Below, in pieces: positions 18,497 to 27,149 of a stretch of DNA of 64,000 nucleotides; within the stretch, counting starts at the first letter, position 1; the number at the start of each line of letters is the position of its first letter. Source of the DNA: Chitinophaga rhizophila (GTDB taxonomy: Bacteria; Bacteroidota; Bacteroidia; Chitinophagales; Chitinophagaceae); assembly GCF_019492185.1 (NCBI RefSeq), contig NZ_JAICCF010000003.1:62001-126000 (forward strand). The letters run 5' to 3'. The notes beneath the pieces were generated by a model. That model worked only from the letters and a program-made list of their open reading frames with translations. It made no database searches and was not told the DNA's origin. Both the position numbers and the translations under genes were made by a program.

Positions 18497-19519
18497 TTAT
18501 TGCATGAGGAAAGGATACTTACCTACGTGTTTCAGTGCGATACCGGTACCTCTTACCACCGCACGTAATGGATCATCCGCTACGTGTACAGGTAATTTAA
18601 TCTTTTGAGTGAGACGTTTATCCAGACCGCGGAGCAATGCACCACCGCCTGTCAGGTACAGACCTCTGCGGTAGATATCTGCTGCCAGCTCAGGAGGCGT
18701 GGTTTCAAGGGCTTTCAGGATAGCTTCTTCGATCTTGAAGATAGATTTATCCAGTGCTTCGGCTACTTCCTGGTAAGATACCATGATCTGTTTAGGGATA
18801 CCTGTTACAAGGTCACGACCATTTACAGCCACGTCATCTGGTGGATTATCCAGTTCTTTCAGAGCGGACCCGATCTGGATCTTGATCTGTTCTGCAGTTC
18901 TCTCACCGATCAGGAGGCTATGGTAGCGACGCAGTGCTTCCATGATATCAGCGGTAAATTCATCACCGGCGATACGGATACTCTGGTCACAAACGATACC
19001 TGCCAGGGCGATTACAGAAATACCGGTGGTACCACCTCCGATATCGATAATCATGTTACCTACAGGTTCTTCCACATCGATGCCGATACCTAATGCAGCG
19101 GCCATTGGTTCATGTATAAGGAACACTTCCTTCGCACCTGCCTGTTCAGCAGAGTCGCGTACGGCGCGTTTTTCTACTTCTGTAATGCTGGAGGGTATGC
19201 AGATAACCATACGCCAGCTCGGGGAGAATAAGGGCTTTTTGGGATACACCAGTTTGATCATCTCTCGCAGCATACCTTCAGCCGCGTTAAAGTCGGCTAT
19301 CACACCATCTTTTAACGGACGGATCGTACGCAGGTACTCGTGTGTTTTCTCGTGCATCATCATGGCCTTCTTCCCTACCGCCACGATTTTACCGCTTGCG
19401 CGTTCTATAGCAACAATGGAAGGTTCATCCACCACCACCTGGTCATTGTGAATGATCAGCGTATTAGCTGTACCTAAGTCAATCGCTATTTCCTGTGTTA
19501 AAAAATTAAAGAACCCCAT
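18497..19519 (-). CDS. mreB: Actin-like rod shape protein MreB
   Basis: A 340-aa actin-fold ATPase that forms membrane-bound filaments guiding lateral wall synthesis. The phosphate-1 motif IDLGTANTLI is at residues 13-22. The phosphate-2 motif IDIGGGTT lies near 160 and the adenosine motif LTGGGALLRGLD near 290. The connecting motif with EPMAAALGIG is also clear. Length matches the family. It is the first gene of the elongasome operon and has its own promoter at 19550-19579 overlapped by an inverted repeat. Confidence 0.96.
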   Translation of the reverse strand: MGFFNFLTQEIAIDLGTANTLIIHNDQVVVDEPSIVAIERASGKIVAVGKKAMMMHEKTHEYLRTIRPLKDGVIADFNAAEGMLREMIKLVYPKKPLFSPSWRMVICIPSSITEVEKRAVRDSAEQAGAKEVFLIHEPMAAALGIGIDVEEPVGNMIIDIGGGTTGISVIALAGIVCDQSIRIAGDEFTADIMEALRRYHSLLIGERTAEQIKIQIGSALKELDNPPDDVAVNGRDLVTGIPKQIMVSYQEVAEALDKSIFKIEEAILKALETTPPELAADIYRRGLYLTGGGALLRGLDKRLTQKIKLPVHVADDPLRAVVRGTGIALKHVGKYPFLMQ

Positions 19520-19549
19520 TGCTTAATATGGTCAAAATATTATTGTGTG

Positions 19550-19593
19550 CAAAAATGAATAATTCCAACGAATATACAATCTTAAAATTGTAT
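19550..19593 (-). promoter_or_regulatory. mreB operon promoter with overlapping inverted repeat
   Basis: On the minus strand a TTG (19577-19579) is followed after 19 bp by CATTTTTG (19550-19557), one mismatch from TAnnTTTG. The sequence ATACAAT-N6-ATTGTAT (19574-19593) covers the upstream element, so it could be an operator. Confidence 0.45.
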
Positions 19594-19599
19594 GTTTTC

Positions 19600-19882
19600 T
19601 CAATAATACAACTATAATATTAAAAAATACTATTTATTGTACCTGAGGATCTGATGAGCCGGTTAATGAGTTATGACAGTTAATGACAAGGCAACAGCCG
19701 GCATAGTAATGACTCTCGAAAACGCTTAAACGAAAAATTGTTTGTGCTTATTGTATACTCTGTATGAATGAGTTATGCTCTAACCGGACCATCCCCATGG
19801 TCCCTCCCGATCCTCACCGGGACACTGGCTCAGACTACACTTTTCGCGCCGTGCAGGCGCGAAAGGCGCAAATGAACATCTG
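19600..19882. other. Intergenic stretch between purD and mreB with three GC-rich hairpins
   Basis: No gene was seen here. Three short stem-loops lie close together: GGACCAT/ATGGTCC with a CCCC loop (19786-19803), CCCG/CGGG (about 19807-19821), and TTTCGCGCC/GGCGCGAAA with a GTGCA loop (19842-19864). The last is 18 bp beyond the purD stop and may end the purD transcript, although it has no clear T-run. The remainder is AT-rich. Confidence 0.4.
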
Positions 19883-21160
19883 CTACACGAACTCGTAACC
19901 AATATCCCTCCTGTAATATTTACCTTCAAAGTCAATAATTTCAGCAGTCTGCCGGCTGTGGGTCAACGCAATGCCCAGATCAGCTGCCAGGGATGTAATA
20001 GTCAGTACACGGCCTCCATTGGTGAGGATGTCCTCTCCGGCTGCACGGGTACCTGCCTGAAACACCAGCTGATCCTGCGTAGGCGCCGGTATGTTGCTGA
20101 TTACCTTTCCTTTCTCATATGCCTCCGGATAGCCTTTTGCTACCAGCATAACTGTCGTTGCCACACGGGCATCTTCATAGATCGTCTGTGATGACAATGT
20201 ACCTTCATTCACAGCCTTGAATAATTCCAGCAGATCATTCTGCAGACGTGGCATCACCACTTCTGTTTCAGGGTCTCCCATACGACAGTTGTATTCAATC
20301 ACAAATGGTTCTCCATCTACCTTGATCAACCCGAAGAAGATAAACCCGTTGTACGCAATCTGCTCTTTCTCCAATCCTGCTACTGTAGGACGTATTACCT
20401 GATCTTCCACCAGCTGCATGAATGCTTTGTCAGCAAATGGTACAGGTGAAACTGCCCCCATGCCACCGGTATTCAGACCAGTATCGCCTTCACCGATCCT
20501 TTTATAATCTTTTGCAGTAGGCAATATCCTGTAGGAACGACCATCTGTCAGTACAAATACTGATAACTCTATTCCTGTCAGAAACTGCTCAATTACCACT
20601 TTCTTACTTGCATCGCCAAACTTCGCATCCTTGATCATCTGTGTAAACTCGGCCACAGCTTCTTCATGATCACTCACGATCACAACACCTTTACCCGCCG
20701 CCAGCCCGTCAGCCTTCAATACAATCGGCAGGGAATGACTACGCAGATATGCAACACCTTCTTCATACGTCTCCTCACTAAACTCGCGGTAAGCGGCAGT
20801 AGGGATGTTATGACGCTGCATGAACTGCTTCGCAAATGCTTTACTGCCTTCCAGCTGTGCACCCAGGGCAGATGGGCCCATTACCGGAATATGCTGTAAA
20901 GCAGCATCCTGCTGAAAGTAATCGTAAATACCTTTTACCAGCGGCTCTTCAGAACCTGGCACTACTAGGGAAATGCCATTGTCAACGCAGAAAGTCTTTA
21001 TTTTCTCAAAATCAGAAACAGCAATGTCCAGGTTCTGGCCATATTGGGCAGTACCCGCATTCCCGGGGGCAATAAACAACTGTTCACAATAAGTGCTCTG
21101 TGCCATTTTCCAAGCCAGGGCGTGTTCACGACCGCCGCTTCCAAGTAGTAATATCTTCAT
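19883..21160 (-). CDS. purD: Phosphoribosylamine-glycine ligase (GAR synthetase)
   Basis: A 425-aa ATP-grasp ligase making glycinamide ribonucleotide in step two of purine synthesis. The N-domain begins MKILLLGSGGREHALAWK. The ATP-grasp core has LKADGLAAGKGVVI near residue 147, GEGDTGLNTGGMGAVSP near 225-240, and YNCRMGDPETEVV near 285 with the metal-binding Glu/Asn. The C-domain follows (GGRVLTITSLA). All expected motifs are intact and length is normal. It stands alone, without other pur genes nearby. Confidence 0.96.
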   Translation of the reverse strand: MKILLLGSGGREHALAWKMAQSTYCEQLFIAPGNAGTAQYGQNLDIAVSDFEKIKTFCVDNGISLVVPGSEEPLVKGIYDYFQQDAALQHIPVMGPSALGAQLEGSKAFAKQFMQRHNIPTAAYREFSEETYEEGVAYLRSHSLPIVLKADGLAAGKGVVIVSDHEEAVAEFTQMIKDAKFGDASKKVVIEQFLTGIELSVFVLTDGRSYRILPTAKDYKRIGEGDTGLNTGGMGAVSPVPFADKAFMQLVEDQVIRPTVAGLEKEQIAYNGFIFFGLIKVDGEPFVIEYNCRMGDPETEVVMPRLQNDLLELFKAVNEGTLSSQTIYEDARVATTVMLVAKGYPEAYEKGKVISNIPAPTQDQLVFQAGTRAAGEDILTNGGRVLTITSLAADLGIALTHSRQTAEIIDFEGKYYRRDIGYEFV

Positions 21161-21365
21161 ATGAAAAAATAAAAAAATTCGCTTACGCGTTTAAAATAAC
21201 ATCCACCTGGTCAATCTGCCCCGTTCTTCCAAATTTTTTGCAAAGAAAGGCCAAAATTTAACCAAAAACACCATTTTACCTTATAAAAAGCTGAATTTAT
21301 TTAACTTGCCGGATTCGGACGACTGACTAACACCATAAACAACAAAAAAACTAAACGTACCTATT

Positions 21366-23066
21366 ATGACTCAATCTGCTGTTGAGCAGCCTGTAATCTC
21401 GCCGTCCTCTAAGGGGAAGGGGCACCACAAAGGATTATATGTACTCTTTTTTACAGAAATGTGGGAACGCTTCGGCTATTACCTGATGATCGGTATCTTC
21501 TTCCTCTACCTCGTAGACCCCGCGTCTAATGGCGGTAAAGGACTTGACACCACCAAAGCGGCCGATCTCGTCGGTTCCTATATCGCATTAGTGTATCTCT
21601 CTCCCTTCCTCGGTGGCCTCATGGCTGACCGCTATCTGGGATACCGCAAAGCAGTACTATTGGGCGGCCTGCTACTCGCCGCCGGCTATTTCTGCCTGGC
21701 AGTACCGGGAGATATGGCCATGTACGTGGCACTTGGCCTGATCATTATTGGTAATGGCTTCTTCAAACCAAACATCGGTACCATCCTGGGTAACATCTAC
21801 AACCGGGAAGACCTCCGCTCAAAGAAAGACGTTGCCTACAACATCTTCTACATGGGTGTAAACATCGGAGCCTTCATCTGTAACTTCGTAGCGGCTTACC
21901 TTCGTAACCACTACGGCTGGGGCCATGCCTTCGCAGCTGCCGGTGTAGGAATGCTGATCGGACTTGTCATCTTCGCAACCAACCAGAAAGTAATTGCTGC
22001 CGGCGATATCAGAAAAGAGCCTTCTCCCGAAGATATGCCTATCGGCAAAATCGTATCCCTCGTGTTCCTGCCAGCTATCATCGCTGCTACCCTGGGTTAC
22101 TTCATGAACGACATCCTGGGGCATACCCTGTTCCATACCCGCTCTAACGATGCCTTCATGTTTGCATGTGTCCCTATCATCATTTTCTATATCCGGTTAT
22201 ATACCACTTCCAAGAAACACGAAGACAAACGCGGACTCGGAGCCCTGCTGGCCTTCTTCGCTGTAGCCATCGTATTCTGGGTGATCTATAACCAGAACAG
22301 TACCGGTCTTACAATCTGGGCTGACCAGTATACCGACCGCTCCATGTCTGCCGGAATGGAAGAAGCAGCTAAACCACTGGGTATGCTGCAGACGGTTACT
22401 ACCGACCCACATACTGTAACACAGGTAGACGAGCACTTCCGTGCTGTAACTGACGGCAGTGGGAAAGTAGTCGAAACACAAGGTCCGGACCTTTACTTCC
22501 AGAACCTGCCTAAAGAAGAATGGCCTAAAGACGGTAAAATGAGACTGATCTCTACTGAGATCTTCCAGTCTATTAACCCGTTCTTTATCGTAGCTTTCTC
22601 CCTGATGGTGGTAGGCCTGTTTGGCTGGCTGGCTAAACGCGGTAAAGAGCCTACTACTCCCGTAAAAATCGCTATGGGTATATTCCTGGCCGGGGCTTCG
22701 TCACTGCTGATGGTGATTGCGGCATCCATGACTAACGTATACCTGGATAAAACTTCTATGGCATGGCTCTTTGGTACCTACGCAGTATTTACCGTGGGTG
22801 AAATCCTGGTTAGTCCGATCGGACTGTCCATGGTATCCAAACTGTCACCGCCACGTGTAACTGCCCTTATGATGGGAGGCTGGTACCTGGTAAACGCTAT
22901 AGCAGGTAAGGTAGCAGGTCTGATGGCTACCTTCTGGGACGAATTTCATGACAAGAAACTATACTTCCTGATACTGGTAATATCTGCGGCAGTGGCAGGT
23001 GTGGTGATGCTGCTGATCAGCAAGTGGATTGCACAGGTAGTAAAAGAAAAAACAGGCGCTTACTAA
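21366..23066 (+). CDS. POT/PTR family proton-dependent di/tripeptide MFS transporter
   Basis: A 566-aa inner-membrane transporter with 12 to 14 membrane segments. The family signature FTEMWERFGYYLM is at about residues 29-41, containing the E-x-x-E-R-F-type motif needed for proton coupling. The second signature, near NIGAFICNFVAAYLRNHYGW, lies around residue 160. A periplasmic loop of about 70 residues near 325-395 is longer than in E. coli DtpA. It imports short peptides. A terminator follows, then an OPT-type oligopeptide transporter, so the two genes concentrate peptide uptake here. Confidence 0.93.
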   Translation: MTQSAVEQPVISPSSKGKGHHKGLYVLFFTEMWERFGYYLMIGIFFLYLVDPASNGGKGLDTTKAADLVGSYIALVYLSPFLGGLMADRYLGYRKAVLLGGLLLAAGYFCLAVPGDMAMYVALGLIIIGNGFFKPNIGTILGNIYNREDLRSKKDVAYNIFYMGVNIGAFICNFVAAYLRNHYGWGHAFAAAGVGMLIGLVIFATNQKVIAAGDIRKEPSPEDMPIGKIVSLVFLPAIIAATLGYFMNDILGHTLFHTRSNDAFMFACVPIIIFYIRLYTTSKKHEDKRGLGALLAFFAVAIVFWVIYNQNSTGLTIWADQYTDRSMSAGMEEAAKPLGMLQTVTTDPHTVTQVDEHFRAVTDGSGKVVETQGPDLYFQNLPKEEWPKDGKMRLISTEIFQSINPFFIVAFSLMVVGLFGWLAKRGKEPTTPVKIAMGIFLAGASSLLMVIAASMTNVYLDKTSMAWLFGTYAVFTVGEILVSPIGLSMVSKLSPPRVTALMMGGWYLVNAIAGKVAGLMATFWDEFHDKKLYFLILVISAAVAGVVMLLISKWIAQVVKEKTGAY

Positions 23067-23089
23067 AAGCAACTGATAATCATACTAAT

Positions 23090-23121
23090 AAGAGAGGCGC
23101 AGCATTGTCTGCGCCTCTCTT
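23090..23121 (+). terminator. Intrinsic terminator after the POT gene
   Basis: A perfect 13-bp stem (AAGAGAGGCGCAG with CTGCGCCTCTCTT, loop CATTGT) is followed by a T-rich stretch. Confidence 0.8.
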
Positions 23122-23241
23122 ATTTATGACCGGTTAGATCTGCGCCCGCCAAGACCAATCATCCGAAAAGCCCGTACAAAAAAGGATTTTTCACTTATAT
23201 TGCCGTTTAATCAACAAAAATCTACACTATCAAACCTACTT

Positions 23242-25293
23242 ATGGCAGATAAATTCAAGCCTTTCGTATCGCCGGAGGTGCATATGAAGGAGTTTACGCT
23301 CAAGTCCATTATACTGGGCTGTATTTTCGGGATCATATTTGGAGCCGCAACTGTATACCTCGCATTAAAAGCAGGATTGACCGTTTCTGCCTCTATTCCT
23401 ATCGCGGTTATTGCTATCACGCTCGGCCGGAGATTCTTCAAGACGACTATTCTGGAAAACAATATCATCCAGACTACCGGTTCTGCAGGCGAATCTATTG
23501 CTGCGGGTGTAGTATTTACCCTGCCGGGCTTTCTCTTCCTGACCGATGGCGGTGGAGAAGAGTTCTTCAACTACATGACCATCCTGATACTTGCCATCTT
23601 CGGTGGTATCCTGGGTACGCTCATGATGATCCCTTTACGCCGGTCACTGATTGTAAAAGAGCATGAAACCCTGCCTTATCCTGAAGGTACAGCCTGTGGT
23701 GAGGTACTCATTGCTGGTGAGAAAGGTGGCGACTTTGCCAAAACCGCTTTCGTAGGTTTAGGCTTCGCATTTGTCTATGCTATCCTTCAGAAGGTACTGC
23801 ATGTCGTTGCTGAAGTGCCTTCATTCATGACAGAACAATACAATAAATACTTCCCTTCTGCACGTATAAGCGGTGAAATCACGCCGGAATATATGGGTGT
23901 TGGTTATATCATCGGGCCACGCATTGCCGGCGTACTTGTGGCGGGCGGTGTATTGTCCTGGTTAGCGCTTATTCCGCTGTTATCTTCCCTGGTACCACCG
24001 GATATGATTGCAGCCCAGCTGGTAAAACTCGGTTACCTGGGCAGCCTCGAAACGCCGGGCGGTAAAGGTGGCTGGAACCCTGCCGGACACACCTTTGAAG
24101 ACTTCTCTGCTGCCGTTTACTTCGCCTATGTACGTCAGATTGGCGCTGGTGCGGTTGCTGCCGGTGGATTCATCACCCTGATCAAAACCATCCCTACTAT
24201 TATCTCTTCTTTCAAAGGCAGCCTTGGTTCTCTGAAAAAGAATGAAAGCGATGATCTGACTATGCAGAAGGGCGGTGTACCCCGTACGGAAAGAGACCTG
24301 AATGTCAAGATCGTATTATTCGGCAGTATTGCTTTGATAGCACTGATGGCCTTCCTGCCACAGCTACCGGGCGATTCTATTGGTAAGAAAATGCTGGTAG
24401 GCCTGCTGGTAGTGATATTTGGTGCATTCTTCGTAACAGTATCCAGCCGTATTGTGGGGCTGATCGGATCTTCCAATAACCCTATCTCAGGTATGACTAT
24501 CGCTACCCTGATGGGTACCTGCCTGGTATTTATTGCTGTAGGATGGAGCGGTAAAGTATATGAACCGATGGCTCTGGTAGTAGGTGGTATGATCTGTATT
24601 GCTGCTGCGAATGCCGGCGGTACTTCGCAGGATCTGAAATCGGGCTATATCGTAGGTGCTACGCCTATGTACCAGCAGATAGCACTATTCATCGGCGCTA
24701 TCGTTTCTTCTATCGTGATTGGTCTGACTGTGAAATTCCTTGATAAGCCAACTGCGGCTATGATTGCTAACGGTGTAACTGACCATGCTATCGGAAGTAC
24801 TTATTATCCTGCTCCACAGGGTACGCTGATGGCTACTCTTGCAAAAGGCATACTTTCCTACAACCTGGACTGGCAGTTTGTACTGGTAGGTGTATTCCTG
24901 GCTATCACTATGGAACTGTGCGGTATCAAATCTCTTTCTTTTGCTGTAGGAGCCTATCTGCCACTGTCCACTACGCTACCCATCTTCATTGGTGGAGCCA
25001 TCCGCGGACTGGCAGATAAGAAACGCAAGAAGAATAACCAGCAACTTTCTGCCGAAGAAGAAGAGTTAGGTAAAGGCAACCTGTTTGCAACCGGCCTCGT
25101 TGCCGGCGGTGCAGTAGCAGGTGTAATCATTGCTATACTGGCAGGATTTGACTCAACTGCTTCGGGCCTTGCTGCCATTAATATGGAACATGGTATTGTT
25201 GCTGTGCTGGGCCATGGTGGATACTATATACTTGGTACTTTGGCTTTTGCACTGATGGGAACTTACCTGTATAGTATTGCTACGAAGAAGTAA
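23242..25293 (+). CDS. OPT family oligopeptide transporter
   Basis: A 683-aa membrane protein with about 15 hydrophobic segments belonging to the OPT superfamily. Visible signatures are EFTLKSIILGCIFGIIFGAA at the first membrane segment, the LPYPEGTACGEVL motif near residue 150, SNNPISGMTIATL near 410 and the AGGTSQDLKSGYIVGATP motif near 470. It probably imports oligopeptides or metal-peptide complexes. The ATG at 23242 was preferred to an in-frame TTG at 23200, because it matches family N-termini. A terminator follows at 25322. Confidence 0.92.
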   Translation: MADKFKPFVSPEVHMKEFTLKSIILGCIFGIIFGAATVYLALKAGLTVSASIPIAVIAITLGRRFFKTTILENNIIQTTGSAGESIAAGVVFTLPGFLFLTDGGGEEFFNYMTILILAIFGGILGTLMMIPLRRSLIVKEHETLPYPEGTACGEVLIAGEKGGDFAKTAFVGLGFAFVYAILQKVLHVVAEVPSFMTEQYNKYFPSARISGEITPEYMGVGYIIGPRIAGVLVAGGVLSWLALIPLLSSLVPPDMIAAQLVKLGYLGSLETPGGKGGWNPAGHTFEDFSAAVYFAYVRQIGAGAVAAGGFITLIKTIPTIISSFKGSLGSLKKNESDDLTMQKGGVPRTERDLNVKIVLFGSIALIALMAFLPQLPGDSIGKKMLVGLLVVIFGAFFVTVSSRIVGLIGSSNNPISGMTIATLMGTCLVFIAVGWSGKVYEPMALVVGGMICIAAANAGGTSQDLKSGYIVGATPMYQQIALFIGAIVSSIVIGLTVKFLDKPTAAMIANGVTDHAIGSTYYPAPQGTLMATLAKGILSYNLDWQFVLVGVFLAITMELCGIKSLSFAVGAYLPLSTTLPIFIGGAIRGLADKKRKKNNQQLSAEEEELGKGNLFATGLVAGGAVAGVIIAILAGFDSTASGLAAINMEHGIVAVLGHGGYYILGTLAFALMGTYLYSIATKK

Positions 25294-25321
25294 TCATACA
25301 TCAACATATTCAATAAATTTT

Positions 25322-25353
25322 AAAATCCTGGTCTGCTACAGATCAGGATTTTT
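25322..25353 (+). terminator. Intrinsic terminator after the OPT gene
   Basis: AAATCCTG-x-TCTG pairs with CAGA-x-CAGGATTT, followed by T residues. Confidence 0.7.
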
Positions 25354-25418
25354 ACTTTAAGGCGCTACCTCTTTACAATTAACTGCTTATTATTGCGTTA
25401 TAAACAAAACGCCCCTTT

Positions 25419-25913
25419 ATGCGCCCGATCCTAACCATCCTTTGTGCCGTTGTATTATGCAGTGCGTGTGAGAAAGATCAGCACGAAGAAATCCGGAAAT
25501 TCCTCTCTTTTGAAACCGACAGTTCCATAGTAATTGCTGAGAACCCCAGCGCCATCGTTACAAGAGCTAACCTGACGGATACAGATCCTAATAATGACCT
25601 GGACAAACTCACTATTACTGCTAACAGTGATACGAATGACGAGGTTACTATTACCCTTATAGGAAGTAGCGAAGGCCTCAGTAAAGGCATCTTCCAGTCA
25701 CAGGATGGCAATTCATTTGCCCTGCTCTACAAAAACCGCAACTTGGCACAGGTAGCCAATCAAACCCTTGGCACATTCACCCTGGAAATTACTAATGTAC
25801 AGGATAGCCTGATTGAAGGATCATTTTATGGTACGCTGGTTGATACTACGGGCACCATGTCTCCCAGGAACGCGAGGTACGGCTTTATCCGCACTGTCGT
25901 AAAAGCTAATTAG
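25419..25913 (+). CDS. Small lipoprotein of unknown function, 164 aa
   Basis: A secreted lipoprotein: residues 1-17 form a signal peptide with lipobox LCSAC (Cys17). The mature part is beta-rich and acidic with many D, N and T residues (TDTDPNNDLDKLTI), and no known domain was recognised. It is convergent with the DUF1501 gene, and the two stop codons overlap by 4 bp in the palindrome CTAATTAG. It has a weak promoter candidate (TATTATTG near 25388), one mismatch from consensus. Confidence 0.7.
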   Translation: MRPILTILCAVVLCSACEKDQHEEIRKFLSFETDSSIVIAENPSAIVTRANLTDTDPNNDLDKLTITANSDTNDEVTITLIGSSEGLSKGIFQSQDGNSFALLYKNRNLAQVANQTLGTFTLEITNVQDSLIEGSFYGTLVDTTGTMSPRNARYGFIRTVVKAN

Positions 25914-27124
25914 ACAAAAGACAGGTGCGTATACTGCTGCCTGAGTATAGCCCCATCATCGGCGTGCAGCCAGTTTTTAAGCAGTGTGGCATACACGCTT
26001 TTAAAGTCCACCTGATATTGTAGGTCTCCATCCACCAGGTGCTCCAGGTCGGGGCCCTGATTCAATAATCCGTGCTGTTTCAGTCCACCACCAATAATAA
26101 ACATATTATTCGCTGTACCATGATCGGTACCGCCACCGGCATTTTGCGCTACTCTACGTCCAAACTCCGAGAAGGTAACAATTACAACATCCTGGAAGCG
26201 GTTATTGCTTTTCAGTTCACGGGTCAGCGCTGTAATAGCCTCATCCAGCCTTTTTAGCTGCGTTTGCTGCGATGCCAGCTGATTTACATGGGTATCAAAA
26301 GCACCGTGCGACACATAGTAAATCTTTGTACTGATATCTGACATAATCAACCTGGCAATGGTCTGCATATTCTTCCCCAGCTCTGTTGCCGGAAAGATCT
26401 CCTTTGTTTTATAGGCTTTGAACTGGTTTTTGATATACCCTGCTGATGACATTGTAGCGCTCATGGTCTTATACAGGTAGTCCACCGGCTGATGGTCATC
26501 CGTGGCAGCAGATATGTTTCCTTCCTTTCCCAACAGCTCTTTAAACAGGCGGTCATTCGCAGCTGCCTGCAGTTTATCAGGGTCTTTAAACGCCAGCCCT
26601 TTCTGCCGGATACCTTTCATTGCCAGACTTAACGTATCATCTATTTCCAGTGCCTGTACCGGTTTATCGCACGCTGCACACTGTGCATCCAGGAAACGGC
26701 CTATCCAGCCGTCAGACCAGTTTTCGGAAGAGGGACCTGCTGACTGCCAGATGTCCATTGACCGGAAGTGAGAGCGATCAGGGTCAGGATAGCCGACGTT
26801 GTTAAGGATGGCCAGCGCACCTTCATCATATAGTCCTTTTAGTCCCTGCAGGGCAGGATGAAGGCCGATATCGTCGGTGAGTGACAGCGCCTGTTCGCGG
26901 GCAATACCCAGCGTAGGCCGCAATTTATAGTAGATATCATTACGGTAGGGGATGACAGTATTCAGGCCGTCATTACCGCCGGATAACTGCACAACCACCA
27001 GTATCTTATTACCGGGAGGAACGAGGTGATCTTTTTCAAATGCCTTCAGCAACTTAGGCATCATTACGGAGGCAGAGGCCAATGATCCCACCTGGAGGAA
27101 CTTTCTTCTGTTTAAGATCAGCAT
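25910..27124 (-). CDS. DUF1501 domain-containing protein, Tat-type export signal
   Basis: A 404-aa protein of the DUF1501 family, which has a sulfatase/alkaline-phosphatase-like fold. The N-terminus carries a twin-arginine signal (NRRKFLQVGSLASASVMMP), so it is exported folded. Recognisable segments are VVVQLSGGNDGLNTVIPY near residue 45, the YYVSHGAFDTHVNQ motif near 265 and VTFSEFGRRVAQNAGGGTDHGTANN near 315-340, which look like metal-binding blocks. Family members are almost always next to a DUF1800 gene, as here (25 bp upstream). The reaction and substrate are unknown. Confidence 0.9.
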   Translation of the reverse strand: MLILNRRKFLQVGSLASASVMMPKLLKAFEKDHLVPPGNKILVVVQLSGGNDGLNTVIPYRNDIYYKLRPTLGIAREQALSLTDDIGLHPALQGLKGLYDEGALAILNNVGYPDPDRSHFRSMDIWQSAGPSSENWSDGWIGRFLDAQCAACDKPVQALEIDDTLSLAMKGIRQKGLAFKDPDKLQAAANDRLFKELLGKEGNISAATDDHQPVDYLYKTMSATMSSAGYIKNQFKAYKTKEIFPATELGKNMQTIARLIMSDISTKIYYVSHGAFDTHVNQLASQQTQLKRLDEAITALTRELKSNNRFQDVVIVTFSEFGRRVAQNAGGGTDHGTANNMFIIGGGLKQHGLLNQGPDLEHLVDGDLQYQVDFKSVYATLLKNWLHADDGAILRQQYTHLSFV

Positions 27125-27149
27125 GATTGAATTTTTAAAAGTGGATACA

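Noticed and set aside
23200..23241. N-terminal extension of the OPT transporter from a TTG
   Set aside because: The ATG at 23242 matches usual family starts; the extension adds an unlikely polar tail.
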